64,000 nucleotides of DNA from Protopterus annectens (taxonomy: Eukaryota; Chordata; Ceratodontiformes; Protopteridae). The translations under genes and the position numbers were made by a program. The notes beneath the pieces are model-generated. The model had not been told where the DNA came from and made no database searches. It worked only from the letters and a program-made list of their open reading frames with translations. Within the stretch, counting starts at the first letter, position 1. Each line of letters begins with the position of its first letter. This document shows positions 23,233 to 33,807 of the stretch, piece by piece. The stretch is taken from assembly GCF_019279795.1 (NCBI RefSeq), contig NC_056737.1, positions 1,192,771,172-1,192,835,171 of the forward strand. The letters are read 5' to 3'.

Positions 23233-23861
23233 AATAAATATTTGTTTAGTTTTCTGCAGAAAGTTTTGTTTTATGTATGCAGTTTATCTAGACCAGGTTC
23301 TACTGGTCCATACCTCACAACTGTCCTGAATTGTGCAGAATGTCCAGACATTTGCCTGATAATTTTGGTCTGTTTTTCATAAAATGTGTGCTTTTTGTAA
23401 AATCACTGAGGATTGAAGCACTAAACAATGAAAGCCATCTGACTTTCAAGCTTCGTATTTATCAGAAAATGCATGTTTACACAAAACATGTTATCTAGTA
23501 ATTCTTAACTTTGTAAGAGGAATATTTAAATTCTGTCCCTGTTTTTCATCATTTGTCCCTCATTATTTTTAGATTTTGACCAGATTTCTTGTGCTAGGAG
23601 GTTGAAAGTTATGTACTGCACAGGAAAGCTAAATACTCCAAATGACTGTTAGGTGTGTTATGGAGAAATATTATGTCTCATGATTATTCTTAATTAAATA
23701 CTTAAAGAACAGTTGACACAGAAAGACCAAAACTGTTCTTTGGATGTTTATCGGTTTGTTTTGGTCTTCATTAAATACGTATTTTCTTGCAGTTTCGTCA
23801 CAAATGCGACAAATAAAATGTTTATGATATGTTTATGTCAAATGAAAATTGCAATACAAAT
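23233..23861. other. Unrecognised sequence containing the left copy of a 132-bp direct repeat
   Basis: Positions 23524-23655 recur at 25072-25205 with few differences (for instance TTTAAATTCTGTCCCTG and GGAGGTTGAAAGTTATG in both). The phrase pattern around CAACTGTCC near 23320 and GTCCCTGTTTTTCATC near 23537 suggests a known kind of interspersed vertebrate repeat, but I cannot name it. No coding sequence is visible. Confidence 0.6.
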
Positions 23862-25071
23862 TCATAGGTTCATAGGTTCATAGGTTCATAGGTTCATACT
23901 AGGCTATCTGCCCGAGGGCATTTACAAGCCTAGCCCATAGTTTTGTGGCTTACGCCACCCCTTTAGTATGGGGAACTATATCCATTATTTTGTTGTGCCT
24001 CTGTCGAGCAGTGATACTGAGGTAATCCCTGGGGTATATCTGCGATCTCCCATCCATTGGTCAAGATTTCTCTTGAACAAGGCCAGCGAGGTGCTCTGCC
24101 TCACATATACCGGGATTTTGTTCCACAGCATAGGGAGTCTTTGGGTGATGAATCTATCCCTCCAGCATGTCCTATTAATAGCCGTGTCGAGGTTTAAGTC
24201 TCCCACCCTTGTGGCTCTGATGGATCTAGATTTTTTTGAGGTGAAGCATATTCATCAAATCTGGGTTTGACATGGCCTTGTATGTTAGGCAAAGGTCACC
24301 TCTGAGCAAGCGGTAGGCGACTGAATAGAGCTGGAGTTCTTTCAGTCGGGCAGCATAGGACAGATGTTTGAGACCCTTTATCCTTTTGGTGAGGAACTTT
24401 TGTGGCCTTTCCAGCTGCTGCGAGTGTCGGGTCAGATACATTCCGAATGGGGCATTGTACTCAATCATTGGTCTGATGAGTGATGAGTATAGGGAGACTA
24501 TGACCTCCCTTGATCTAGATGAGAATCCCTTCATGATAAGGTGGGCAATGTAGAAGGTATTCCTAACTACTTTAGCTACATGGGTGTCGAATGACAGACT
24601 ACTATCAACCTGGGTCCCCAGGTCCCTGATAACTTCTTCTGTGCTCAGTGGATTGCCACCTATTTGGTAGCTAGGGGTAACCTTGTTTTTCCTGAAGGGT
24701 ATGACTATGCATTTTTTGGCATTTAACTTTTGGCCATGGCTCTGGCACCAGTTATCCGTTTCTGTGAGACCCTTCTGAAGGATATCTGTGTCAGATGTGT
24801 TTTCTACTATGGCGCCCAGTTTGCAGTCATCTGCAAACTTTGTCAGCCATAACCCTCCTGTGTTTGCTTGTACTTCGGAAAAGTAGATGCCAAACAAGAG
24901 TGGGCCCAGGACTGAGCCCTGTGGTACACCACTTGTGACAGGCTTTGAGTCTGACATGGCGCCAGCAACTCTGACCCTGTGGGTTCTGTCACTCAGCCAG
25001 TTTGCAACCCATCTTGTGATGTATGGGTTAACATTTAAGCTGATGAGTTTTTCAATGATACCCGAGTGGGG
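23862..25071 (-). pseudogene. CR1-like LINE, 3' part of ORF2
   Basis: Reverse-strand copy of the same family as 53368-57262. From its truncated 5' end near 25071 the frame reads GIIEKLISLNVNPYITRWVA and SKPVTSGVPQGSVLGPLLFG, then the motif C FADDCKLG near 24825, then LRP-type thumb residues (SLIRPMIEYNAPFGMYL). A frameshift near 24226-24240 separates this from the last segment (NRTCWRDRFITQRLPMLWN, ending at 23985). The 3' end is an 8-bp microsatellite of TTCATAGG units (4-5 copies, 23862-23899), equivalent to GAACCTAT on the sense strand, as in CR1 elements generally. It is well preserved over about 400 codons. Confidence 0.92.
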
Positions 25072-25205
25072 TATTTAAATTCTGTCCCTGTTTTTCATCA
25101 TTTGTCCCACATTATTTTTAGATTTTGACCAGATTTCTTGTGCTAGGAGGTTGAAAGTTATGTACTGGCCCAGGAAAGCTAAATACTCCAAATGACTGTT
25201 AGGTG
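25072..25205. repeat. Right copy of 132-bp direct repeat
   Basis: Begins exactly at the 5' truncation point of the CR1-like copy and matches 23524-23655 almost base for base. It ends where the 38-bp minisatellite begins. Confidence 0.9.
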
Positions 25206-28200
25206 ATTATGCAAGGGATATTTTTTGTGTAAGTAGTAACCTTATATTTCAAGAGATATTTTTTCTTATAAGTAGTGGCCTCATATTTCAAGAGATATTT
25301 TTTCTTATAAGTAGTAGCCTCATATTTCAAGAGATATTTTTCTTATAAGTAGTGGCCTCATATTTCAAGAGATATTTTTCTTATAAGTAGTGGCCTCATA
25401 TTTCAAGAGATATTTTTCTTATAAGTAGTGGCTTCATATTTCAAGAGATATTTTTCTTATAAGTAGTGGCCTCATATTTCAAGAGATATTTTTTCTTATA
25501 AGTAGTAGCCTCATATTTCAAGAGATATTTTTCTTATAAGTAGTGGCCTCATATTTCAAGAGATATTTTTCTTATAAGTAGTAGCCTCATATTTCAAGAG
25601 ATATTTTTCTTATAAGTAGTGGCCTCATATTTCAAGAGATATTTTTCTTATAAGTAGTAGCCTCATATTTCAAGAGATATTTTTCTTATAAGTAGTAGCC
25701 TCATATTTCAAGAGATATTTTTCTTATAAGCAGTAGCCTCATATTTCAAGAGATATTTTTCTTATAAGTAGTAGCCTCATATTTCAAGAGATATTTTTCT
25801 TATAAGTAGTAGCCTCATATTTCAAGAGATATTTTTCTTATAAGTAGTAGCCTCATATTTCAAGAGATATTTTTCTTATAAGTAGTAGCCTCATATTTCA
25901 AGAGATATTTTTCTTATAAGTAGTAGCCTCATATTTCAAGAGATATTTTTCTTATAAGTAGTAGCCTCATATTTCAAGAGATATTTTTCTTATAAGTAGT
26001 AGCCTCATATTTCAAGAGATATTTTTCTTATAAGTAGTAGCCTCATATTTCAAGAGATATTTTTCTTATAAGTAGTAGCCTCATATTTCAAGAGATATTT
26101 TTCTTATAAGTAGTAGCCTCATATTTCAAGAGATATTTTTCTTATAAGTAGTAGCCTCATATTTCAAGAGATATTTTTCTTATAAGTAGTAGCCTCATAT
26201 TTCAAGAGATATTTTTTCTTATAAGTAGTAGGCTCATATTTCAAGAGATATTTTTTCTTATAAGTAGTAGCCTCATATTTCAAGAGATATTTTTCTTATA
26301 AGTAGTAGCCTCATATTTCAAGAGATATTTTTCTTATAAGTAGTAGCCTCATATTTCAAGAGATATTTTTCTTATAAGTAGTAGCCTCATATTTCAAGAG
26401 ATATTTTTCTTATAAGTAGTAGCCTCATAGTTCAAGAGATATTTTTCTTATAAGTAGTAGCCCTCATATTTCAAGAGATATTTTTCTTATAAGTAGTAGC
26501 CTCATAGTTCAAGAGATATTTTTCTTATAAGTAGTAGCCTCATAGTTCAAGAGATATTTTTCTTATAAGTAGTAGCCTCATAGTTCAAGAGATATTTTTC
26601 TTATAAGTAGTAGCCTCATAGTTCAAGAGATATTTTTCTTATAAGTAGTAGCCTCATAGTTCAAGAGATATTTTTCTTATAAGTAGTAGCCTCATATTTC
26701 AAGAGATATTTTTCTTATAAGTAGTAGCCTCATATTTCAAGAGATATTTTTCTTATAAGTAGTAGCCTCATATTTCAAGAGATATTTTTCTTATAAGTAG
26801 TAGCCTCATATTTCAAGAGATATTTTTCTTATAAGTAGTAGCCTCATATTTCAAGAGATATTTTTCTTATAAGTAGTAGCCTCATATTTCAAGAGATATT
26901 TTTCTTATAAGTAGTAGCCTCATATTTCAAGAGATATTTTTCTTATAAGTAGTAGCCTCATATTTCAAGAGATATTTTTCTTATAAGTAGTAGCCTCATA
27001 TTTCAAGAGATATTTTTCTTATAAGTAGTAGCCTCATATTTCAAGAGATATTTTTCTTATAAGTAGTAGCCTCATATTTCAAGAGATATTTTTCTTATAA
27101 GTAGTAGCCTCATATTTCAAGAGATATTTTTTCTTATAAGTAGTAGGCTCATATTTCAAGAGATATTTTTTCTTATAAGTAGTAGCCTCATATTTCAAGA
27201 GATATTTTTCTTATAAGTAGTAGCCTCATATTTCAAGAGATATTTTTCTTATAAGTAGTAGCCTCATATTTCAAGAGATATTTTCTTATAAGTAGTAGCC
27301 TCATATTTCAAGAGATATTTTTCTTATAAGTAGTAGCCTCATATTTCAAGAGATATTTTTCTTATAAGTAGTAGCCTCATATTTCAAGAGATATTTTTCT
27401 TATAAGTAGTAGCCTCATAGTTCAAGAGATATTTTTCTTATAAGTAGTAGCCTCATATTTCAAGAGATATTTTTCTTATAAGTAGTAGCCTCATAGTTCA
27501 AGAGATATTTTTCTTATAAGTAGTAGCCTCATATTTCAAGAGATATTTTTCTTATAAGTAGTAGCCTCATAGTTCAAGAGATATTTTTCTTATAAGTAGT
27601 AGCCTCATAGTTCAAGAGATATTTTTCTTATAAGTAGTAGCCTCATAGTTCAAGAGATATTTTTCTTATAAGTAGTAGCCTCATATTTCAAGAGATATTT
27701 TTCTTATAAGTAGTAGCCTCATATTTCAAGAGATATTTTTCTTATAAGTAGTAGCCTCATATTTCAAGAGATATTTTTCTTATAAGTAGTAGCCTCATAT
27801 TTCAAGAGATATTTTTCTTATAAGTAGTAGCCTCATATTTCAAGAGATATTTTTCTTATAAGTAGTAGCCTCATAGTTCAAGAGATATTTTTCTTATAAG
27901 TAGTAGCCTCATATTTCAAGAGATATTTTTTCTTATAAGTAATAGCCTCATATTTCAAGAGATATTTTTCTTATAAGTAGTAGCCTCATAGTTCAAGAGA
28001 TATTTTTCTTATAAGTAGTAGCCTCATATTTCAAGAGATATTTTTCTTATAAGTAGTAGCCTCATAGTTCAAGAGATATTTTTCTTATAAGTAGTAGCCT
28101 CATATTTCAAGAGATATTTTTCTTATAAGTAGTAGCCTCATATTTCAAGAGATATTTTTCTTATAAGTAGTAGCCTCATAGTTCAAGAGATATTTTTCTT

Positions 28201-28415
28201 ATAAGTAGTAGCCTCATATTTCAAGAGATATTTTTCTTATAAGTAGTAGCCTCATATTTCAAGAGATATTTTTCTTATAAGTAGTAGCCTCATATTTCAA
28301 GAGATATTTTTCTTATAAGTAGTAGCTTCATATTTCAAGAGATATTTTTCTTATAAGTAGTAGCCTCATATTTCAAGAGATATTTTTCTTATAAGTAGTG
28401 GCCTCATATTTCAAG
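25206..28415. repeat. 38-bp minisatellite, about 84 copies
   Basis: Unit reads TTCAAGAGATATTTTTC then TTATAAGTAGTAGCCTCATA followed by T or G. It is 38 bp with five T and 39 bp with six T. CTTATAAG in each unit is an 8-bp palindrome. Units at the left edge have GTAGTGG; the bulk have GTAGTAG. A CATAG variant clusters at 26427-26690 and is interspersed from 27418 to 28190. A rare pair of six-T units with GTAGTAGGCTC occurs at 26213-26270 and again at 27127-27185, about 915 bp apart, evidence of a block duplication of about 24 units. Homogeneity is very high. No open reading frame of interest. Confidence 0.97.
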
Positions 28416-28491
28416 TGCCTTACAGCTGCATTCTCTCTATTAGCAAATTATAGTGCATGGACAGAAAATTGAAGGCAAAGTAAGAGCTGGT

Positions 28492-29001
28492 GGAGTTAAG
28501 GGATGTTGTATTATGTTATGCTTGACTGTGCCAAGTATCTGCAGAAACCAAATTAATTAACAGTGCACTCTGGCCTTCTCAGGCTAGGGGATGAGTCATT
28601 GCAAGGATGTCTGTAAGATAGTGTGTACTGGTATTGAATGTTACAAGGCTGAAAGATAATACATTTTAGACCAGGTGGTATGTATTTTAAAATGCATATT
28701 TGTGAAGTGTTCATGTAAAGCTCTAACAGAGAATCATGAGGGATGAGGACATTTATAAATACATTGATTCATTGAAAGTAATGTAATGTCAAAGTTCTGC
28801 ATGCATGACATTGATAAGAAAAGGTATATATATATATGTAGTATTTTTTTCCTTTGTTCTTGGAGACTGATCTAGAAATTTGAGTAGGCAGTCTCCCAGC
28901 ACTATTTATGGAATAAACCATTTTTTGCACATCCTGCAGTGTTATTCTTGACTCTAGACTTAAAGGTAAAACTCTTTGTTTTTTATTTGTGAAATTTAAT
29001 A
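28492..29001 (+). mobile_element. ERV 5' LTR
   Basis: Matches the interrupted 3' LTR (33729-33807 plus 37407-37832) along its length. The shared sequence starts at GGAGTTAAGGGATGTT and continues through GGTACCAGGTGG-type blocks to CTTTGTT and TTTGTGAA near the end. A TG at 28504 is a candidate first base pair of the LTR, but the match begins about 12 bp earlier. A poly(A) signal AATAAA is at 28912-28917, followed by a GT-containing stretch. A short TA repeat lies near 28831. The LTR would act as promoter and polyadenylation region of the provirus. Its left neighbour is the 38-bp minisatellite. Confidence 0.85.
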
Positions 29002-29002
29002 T

Positions 29003-29021
29003 TTGGTGCCTTTAGACTTGG
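29003..29021 (+). promoter_or_regulatory. Candidate primer-binding site
   Basis: TGGTGCCTTTAGACTTGG starts two bases after the 5' LTR. It begins with the TGG expected of a site pairing with a tRNA CCA end. I cannot match it confidently to a specific tRNA, so this rests on position and the first bases only. Confidence 0.45.
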
Positions 29022-29521
29022 ATTCTGAAATTTGGTATTGCTGCAGAACAGTGTGAAATAAATTACAAGGGCTCAGCACAGAAAGTTCTTATGTGAATGC
29101 TGTGCAGTTTTGTGTGGGATAGTCAGAGATTCAGATACCTAACTATTCAGGCTGTGCAAAGTGTTGCTAGACTAAATGGGGAAAATGAATTTCTGGAAAA
29201 TGTTTTTTTTTCTTAGATAATTGTAATTAAAAGAGTGGAATGAGTGAGTAACTTTTGTTGAATGAGTTTGCTTGTTAGGAAATAAGGAAAAGGTTATTAA
29301 TGTGTATGTGCATACAACAAAAAGGAAAAATTAACACAAGGAGGCACCTTAGGCATGAGAGATGTTTTGTGTTGTCTAATGTATGAGTGAAGAGAGAGAG
29401 AAAAAAAGTTAAAGTTAAATCAAGTTCATGAGCTTATAGCATGTTGGGACATAGGTGTGTGTTGGTAAATCAAGTTTGTGAGCCTATAGCATGCTGGGAT
29501 ATAGGTGTGTGTGTGCGTGTG

Positions 29522-29605
<84 letters not shown>

Positions 29606-30180
29606 TGTGTGTATGTGTGTGTGTGTGTGTGCGTGTGTGTGTGTGCTGGCAAATCAAGATCATGAGCCCATAGCATGCTGGGGCATAGGTGCAACTGTGT
29701 GAAAGTACCCGCAGAGGGTCCAAACGAGTGGTCATTTCTGGACACAGTACCTATCCTCCCTTTATCCTGATTGCAATGCTGGAGCTATAAATTTTGAGCT
29801 TGTAACTGGACAAAGGCAAGGAGGTGCTGTGGGAAAAGACTGATCAAAATCATTCCTCTGTCATTGCACATCAGAATTCGTACCCTTCCCTCCATGAATG
29901 ATGTGTAAATTGATGTAGTTATTAATTTTTTCTGAATTACCAGAATCCACAATCTACAATTTAAGTCTTAATAGGGAAAATTGAAATAAAGCTAAACAAG
30001 CAGGATCACGTCCCTGTAAAGGGAACACCTGTATATTCTATGTATCATAATTATGGAAAAGAAAGTCGTAAGTAGTTGTATGAGTGGTTACAGCTTACTA
30101 AAAATTGCCCTGGTGAAGTATTTTCTTTAAATGGAACTTCTGATAAAGATAAATAAGTGAAAATAAAGGGTATTTTGGAA
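29022..30180 (+). other. ERV leader with GT microsatellite and 47-bp repeats
   Basis: Untranslated leader between LTR and gag. A phrase AAATCAAGTTCATGAGC followed by ATAGCATGCTGGG and ATAGGTGTGTG occurs three times (about 29417, 29465 and 29650). A GT tract (29505-29645, with a few GC, GG and TA interruptions) separates the second and third copies. The GT tract probably expanded from the GGTGTGTG at the end of the repeat. No frame here is retroviral. Confidence 0.75.
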
Positions 30181-30890
30181 AAAAAAGAAAAAAACAAAGT
30201 AAGTGGGGAACAAATGGAGTATTTTATTATTGGTATACTGAAGCTCTTAAAATGGAAAAGGAATTAGCATTAAGGGGATTACAGGATGCTAATAGGACAT
30301 TGCTAAAACAGGTAAAGGGGGTCAAGAAGGCAGTACAGACCAGTAAAAAGGGATCCCTTTAGCCTGTCTTGGCAGGTTTGGAAGAAACTAAGGATGGCCA
30401 AAAAGCAGAGACTTCAGAAGAGGATGATAATCTTCCAGTAGCTGCTACCCCCCAACCACATATGTACCAGTACAGGTGGCTCCTGTACAAGATTCTGCTG
30501 TCTCTCAGACCGCTGCATTTTGGACAACTGTCCATTGAATGCAAAGTCATTGTGTGACATTATTACATCTCAACCTAGTTCCCCTGTTCAACCCTCATCT
30601 TCAGAACAGGTATCTGCAGTCAAAGGGGTTTTCTCTTCTTCCTCCTCTTCTTCTTATCATTTTCACCAAGCTTCTACCTCTCCAACCGGAGCACTAGCAT
30701 TTGACACTCCTGTGGCTCATCACACACACTCACATGATAGAGCAGGAGAAGAGACTATTGCCTCTGGAACGGATCTTTTGACACCTGTTAGAGAAATTTT
30801 GAGGGCTAATAATAGAAAGCTTGTACATCACCCTTGGACCCTTGCATATTTGCAGACAATGTTTAAAAGTTTTCCAAATATGATCTAACC
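30180..30890 (+). pseudogene. ERV gag remnant
   Basis: Gag proteins form the virion core. Short frames in this stretch include a Lys-rich segment near 30240-30360, then a Pro/Ser-rich linker (30520-30770), then HHPWTLAYLQTMFKSFPN at 30826-30880. The last fits the beginning of a gamma/epsilon-type capsid domain. The frame stops at 30886-30888. The rest of capsid, nucleocapsid, protease and most of RT are missing: the next recognisable sequence is the end of RT only a few bases later. Frameshifts and stops make this non-coding now. Confidence 0.6.
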
Positions 30891-31625
30891 TTGCAGAAAA
30901 AGGACACAAGGTGTCAAAAGAAAAATTACAGCTATGGTCATCTCAGGTATGTTATCTTGGTCATCTGATATCTCAGGGTAGTAGGTAGATGTTACCATCT
31001 CATATGGAGGCAATAGGTAAAGCCCCACTTCCAATTACTCAGCATCAGCTTAGATCTTTCATGGGTATGACAGGATATTGCAGACAGTGGATTTCTACCT
31101 ATGCAGAAATTGCTAAACCTTTGACAAATCTTTTAAACCAGGATACAGCAGAGCCCCTCCCTTGTGATAATGAAGAAGGCAATTAATTTCAGAATTTAAA
31201 GCAAGCATTAGCTAGTGCCCTAGCTTTACGGTTATCAGATTATAGAAAGGCTTTCATTTAATTTTGTCATGAAAAAATGGATTTGGTCAGTGAGTGCTTG
31301 CAGAGAAACATGGGGACAGATATTGTCCATTAGCTTGTTATAGTACAGCACTTGATTCTGTTGCAAAAGGGTTTCCGCCATGTTTAAGGACAAAGGCTAC
31401 TGCTGTCATTCTAGTTGATCGTGTGCAGTCACTGGTACTTGGGCATGATCTTACAGAAGCCAGTCCTCATTCTTTATTATCTCTCTTACTTAAAATGAAA
31501 CGTCAACCCCTCTTGACTGCACATCTAACTAAATATGAACTTACTCTTCTCTCTGATCCATCTAGTTCTCTCATACTCTCTTGTTCTAAATCCTGCATCT
31601 TTGTTACCTACTGCTGAGGTTGGAG
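30890..31625 (+). pseudogene. ERV pol remnant: end of RT and connection domain
   Basis: Starts abruptly with residues from the end of the RT palm and thumb (KGHKVSKEKLQLW, then YLGHLISQG). A connection region follows with ITQHQLRSFMGMTGYCRQWI at about 31037-31095 and KPLTNLL near 31112. Later segments (LKQALASALALRLSDY near 31200; ACYSTALDSVAKGFPPCLR near 31330-31390) match the connection region of gammaretrovirus-like pol. The RT active site is absent because of the deletion joining gag to this point. Stops occur near 30985, 31184 and 31260, and frames change repeatedly. Confidence 0.85.
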
Positions 31626-31639
31626 AAGAGCATGAGTGC

Positions 31640-32180
31640 ATTTGTGTGTGAGTAATTATCTGCTTTCTCCTAGGAATGACTTAAAGGGCACTCCTATACC
31701 CAACACTGAACTGGACCTATTTGTGGATGGTTCCTGTGAAAGAGAACAAAATGAAAATCTGGTTGTAGGAACATCTATCTACACCAATAATGATGTTTTG
31801 CTTCAACAAAGACTAGAGGGTGTACATTCTGCCCGGTTAGCACAGTTAGTGGCTCTGCAAAGGGCTTGTGAGTTAGCCAAAGACAAAGTTGCCAATGTCT
31901 ACACCGATAGTCATTATGGTTTTGGTGTAGTACATGATTTTGGGCAACTTTGGAAACAGACAGGATTTCTAACTTCAGCAGGAACTCAAATAAAAAATTT
32001 CTTTCTTTGTGAATGATCTTTTAAATTCCCTTTTGTTACCTAGAGAATTAGCAGTAGTTAATGTAATGCCCATCAAAAGGTTACAGATATTGTTTCAAAG
32101 GGAAATAATTTGGCAGATCAAGGTGCTAAGCAAGTTGTAGAAGGACTTTGTGCAAAAATTCATGTGATGTTATTACAAGA
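31640..32180 (+). pseudogene. ERV RNase H remnant
   Basis: RNase H degrades the RNA strand during reverse transcription. The frame 31636-32016 contains FVDGSCE (first catalytic Asp), then SARLAQLVALQRACELA, then VYTDSHYGFGVVHDF (third catalytic Asp). The second catalytic residue, normally Glu in an AEL motif, is Gln here (AQL), so the active site is incomplete. A later piece in another frame (GNNLADQGAK near 32107-32135) is the domain's end, with the last Asp. A frameshift follows at about 32010. Confidence 0.88.
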
Positions 32181-32189
32181 CTAACAGTG

Positions 32190-33290
32190 ATGATGTGTTT
32201 GATTTTAAGTGAGTATCAGCTTTCCAAGCTGAAGCAGCACAGGAACAAGTTGAGATGTGGCTTAAAGATGGATGCAGTAAGTCTGATGATGGGGTATGGC
32301 GACATCTGGACAGGCGACTGGTGGCGTCTGCCTTCTTGCTACCTTACTTGGTAAGGGCATATCATTTTCTAACCCAAGCAGGTGAGACAGCTTTATCAAA
32401 TCACCTGAAGTTGGTATGCCCTTCATATCTCCTCTTTGATACTTTAATTGCACAGTATGTCTGACATATAATGTTAGCAAAAACTCGGATGTTAAAGCTG
32501 CATGCTTACCACCACCCTGTAGACCATTTGTTAATGTGCAGCTGAACTTTGTCCAGATGTCAAAGGTCCATAATTTACAATTTATATTGGTGGCGATGTG
32601 CATGTTTTCTGCATGGGTAGAAGACTACTCGTGTTATAAGGTAGATTCTGTAACAGTTGTAAAAAAACTTGTATTTGACTTAATACCTATATTTGGTGTA
32701 TTTTGTACTATAAATAGTGATCAGGGAACTTATTTTAATAATTCTCTGATTAGAGAGTTATGCAAGATTTTTAATACTGAGTTGAGTCTTCATAGTCCCA
32801 ACCATCCACAGTCATCTGGATTAGGAGAGAGGGTTAATAGGACCCTTAAAAATAAGATGGTGAAGATTTGTGCTGAAACAAACCTTAAATGGCCAGAGGC
32901 AGAGTATGAGGTGTACATTAAATATAACAAGGAGATTGAGTCCCTGTGAGATATTAATGTGGAGAACCATGGCCTTTCCAGCTACTCCCCCTGTGTCAAA
33001 GGAAGACTTAACTCTAAATGATGATGCTATATTGTCTTATTGCACAAAACTTATTGATTTTTTGCAGCAGTACCATAGAACTGTATGAGAAGCTCTTCCT
33101 CAGCCTCCTGACCAGCCCTGTCAACAACTGCGGCCTGGTGTTTGGATTTATGTTAAAACTTTCCAGAGAAAGAACTTTTTGAGCCTGAAGTGGAAAGGCC
33201 CTTTCCAGGTGCTGCTCCCAGCTTGTACTGCCATCCGCTGTGCAACACTAATAACGTGGGTACATTCATCACATTCTAAGAAGACTTGAA
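32190..33290 (+). pseudogene. ERV integrase remnant
   Basis: Order of pieces: an N-terminal segment rich in His and Trp (32240-32470), a broken zinc-binding region, then the catalytic core in the frame 32536-32949. The core shows FSAWVEDYSC, NSDQGTYF (second Asp) and NHPQSSGLGERVNRTLKNK, which includes the catalytic Glu. The first catalytic Asp is not readable. A C-terminal GPF-type domain (RPGVWIYVKTFQRKNF, then KWKGPFQVLLPACTAI) lies at 33130-33240. Several frameshifts separate these parts. The C-terminal domain supports a gamma- or epsilonretrovirus-like assignment. Confidence 0.88.
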
Positions 33291-33404
33291 GTGTGGGGGC
33301 TCCAGATGAATAATCAGTGTCAGTGAAGGAAGATCGAAGTGTGAATAATGAAGCATCTAATCCAGTGAAGGATTAAAAGAGAAAATCAACTCGGATAGCA
33401 GTCC

Positions 33405-33797
33405 TTGATAAATCCGCTGACCGCAGGTACTTTTGCTTTGTTTTTGTTGTTTCCTTTTATAAACTGGTCAAGAGAAAATAGTTTTGTGTTGGTTCTTCAA
33501 CAATATACTGTGGACTTAAATGTGACAAACTGTTGGGTGTGTTTGCATATACCTCAATATTGTAAGGCAGGAATTCCCATGATTCTAATCCCTGCATCAC
33601 AGGTGACATTTGAAAAGGATCTTAGTGACAATAATCAAACTTGGCGTAATGTGACTGACTTCAAAGGTTGCATCTCTTCAGCTTGCAAGCACAAATTGTG
33701 GAGACACATGCTATGCCAAAGTGTTGAAGGAGTTAAGGGATGTTATATTATGTTATGTTTGATTGTGCCAAGTATCTGTGGAAATCAGATTAATTAA
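33405..33797 (+). pseudogene. ERV env stub
   Basis: A 130-codon frame starts with a hydrophobic signal-peptide-like segment (residues 8-20) and contains TNCWVC near residue 43, a motif seen in envelope surface proteins of gamma-like ERVs. N-glycosylation sequons (NQT, NVT) occur near residues 76-83. Coding similarity stops where the 3' LTR begins (33729), so the last two dozen codons are LTR. The remainder of the surface subunit and all of the transmembrane subunit are deleted. Confidence 0.7.
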
Positions 33798-33807
33798 TAG
33801 TATGCTC
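33729..33807 (+). mobile_element. ERV 3' LTR, left part
   Basis: Matches the start of the 5' LTR (GGAGTTAAGGGATGTT, then GTGCCAAGTATCTG and TTAATTAA). It stops at CTC (33807), where the L2 element begins. The LTR resumes at 37407. Confidence 0.88.

Noticed and set aside
24368..25078. Plus-strand frames of about 60 codons
   Set aside because: They are antisense shadows of the reverse-strand CR1-like RT.
25206..28415. CRISPR-like array of regular repeats
   Set aside because: There are no unique spacers; units are contiguous, and the window is eukaryotic. The same applies to the other arrays.
29003..29021. Assigning the primer-binding site to a specific tRNA
   Set aside because: Only the TGG start is diagnostic; I cannot match the rest confidently without a tRNA comparison.
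33720..33797. Last codons of the env frame as part of the envelope protein
   Set aside because: This segment is LTR sequence, as shown by its match to the 5' LTR at 28492-28570.
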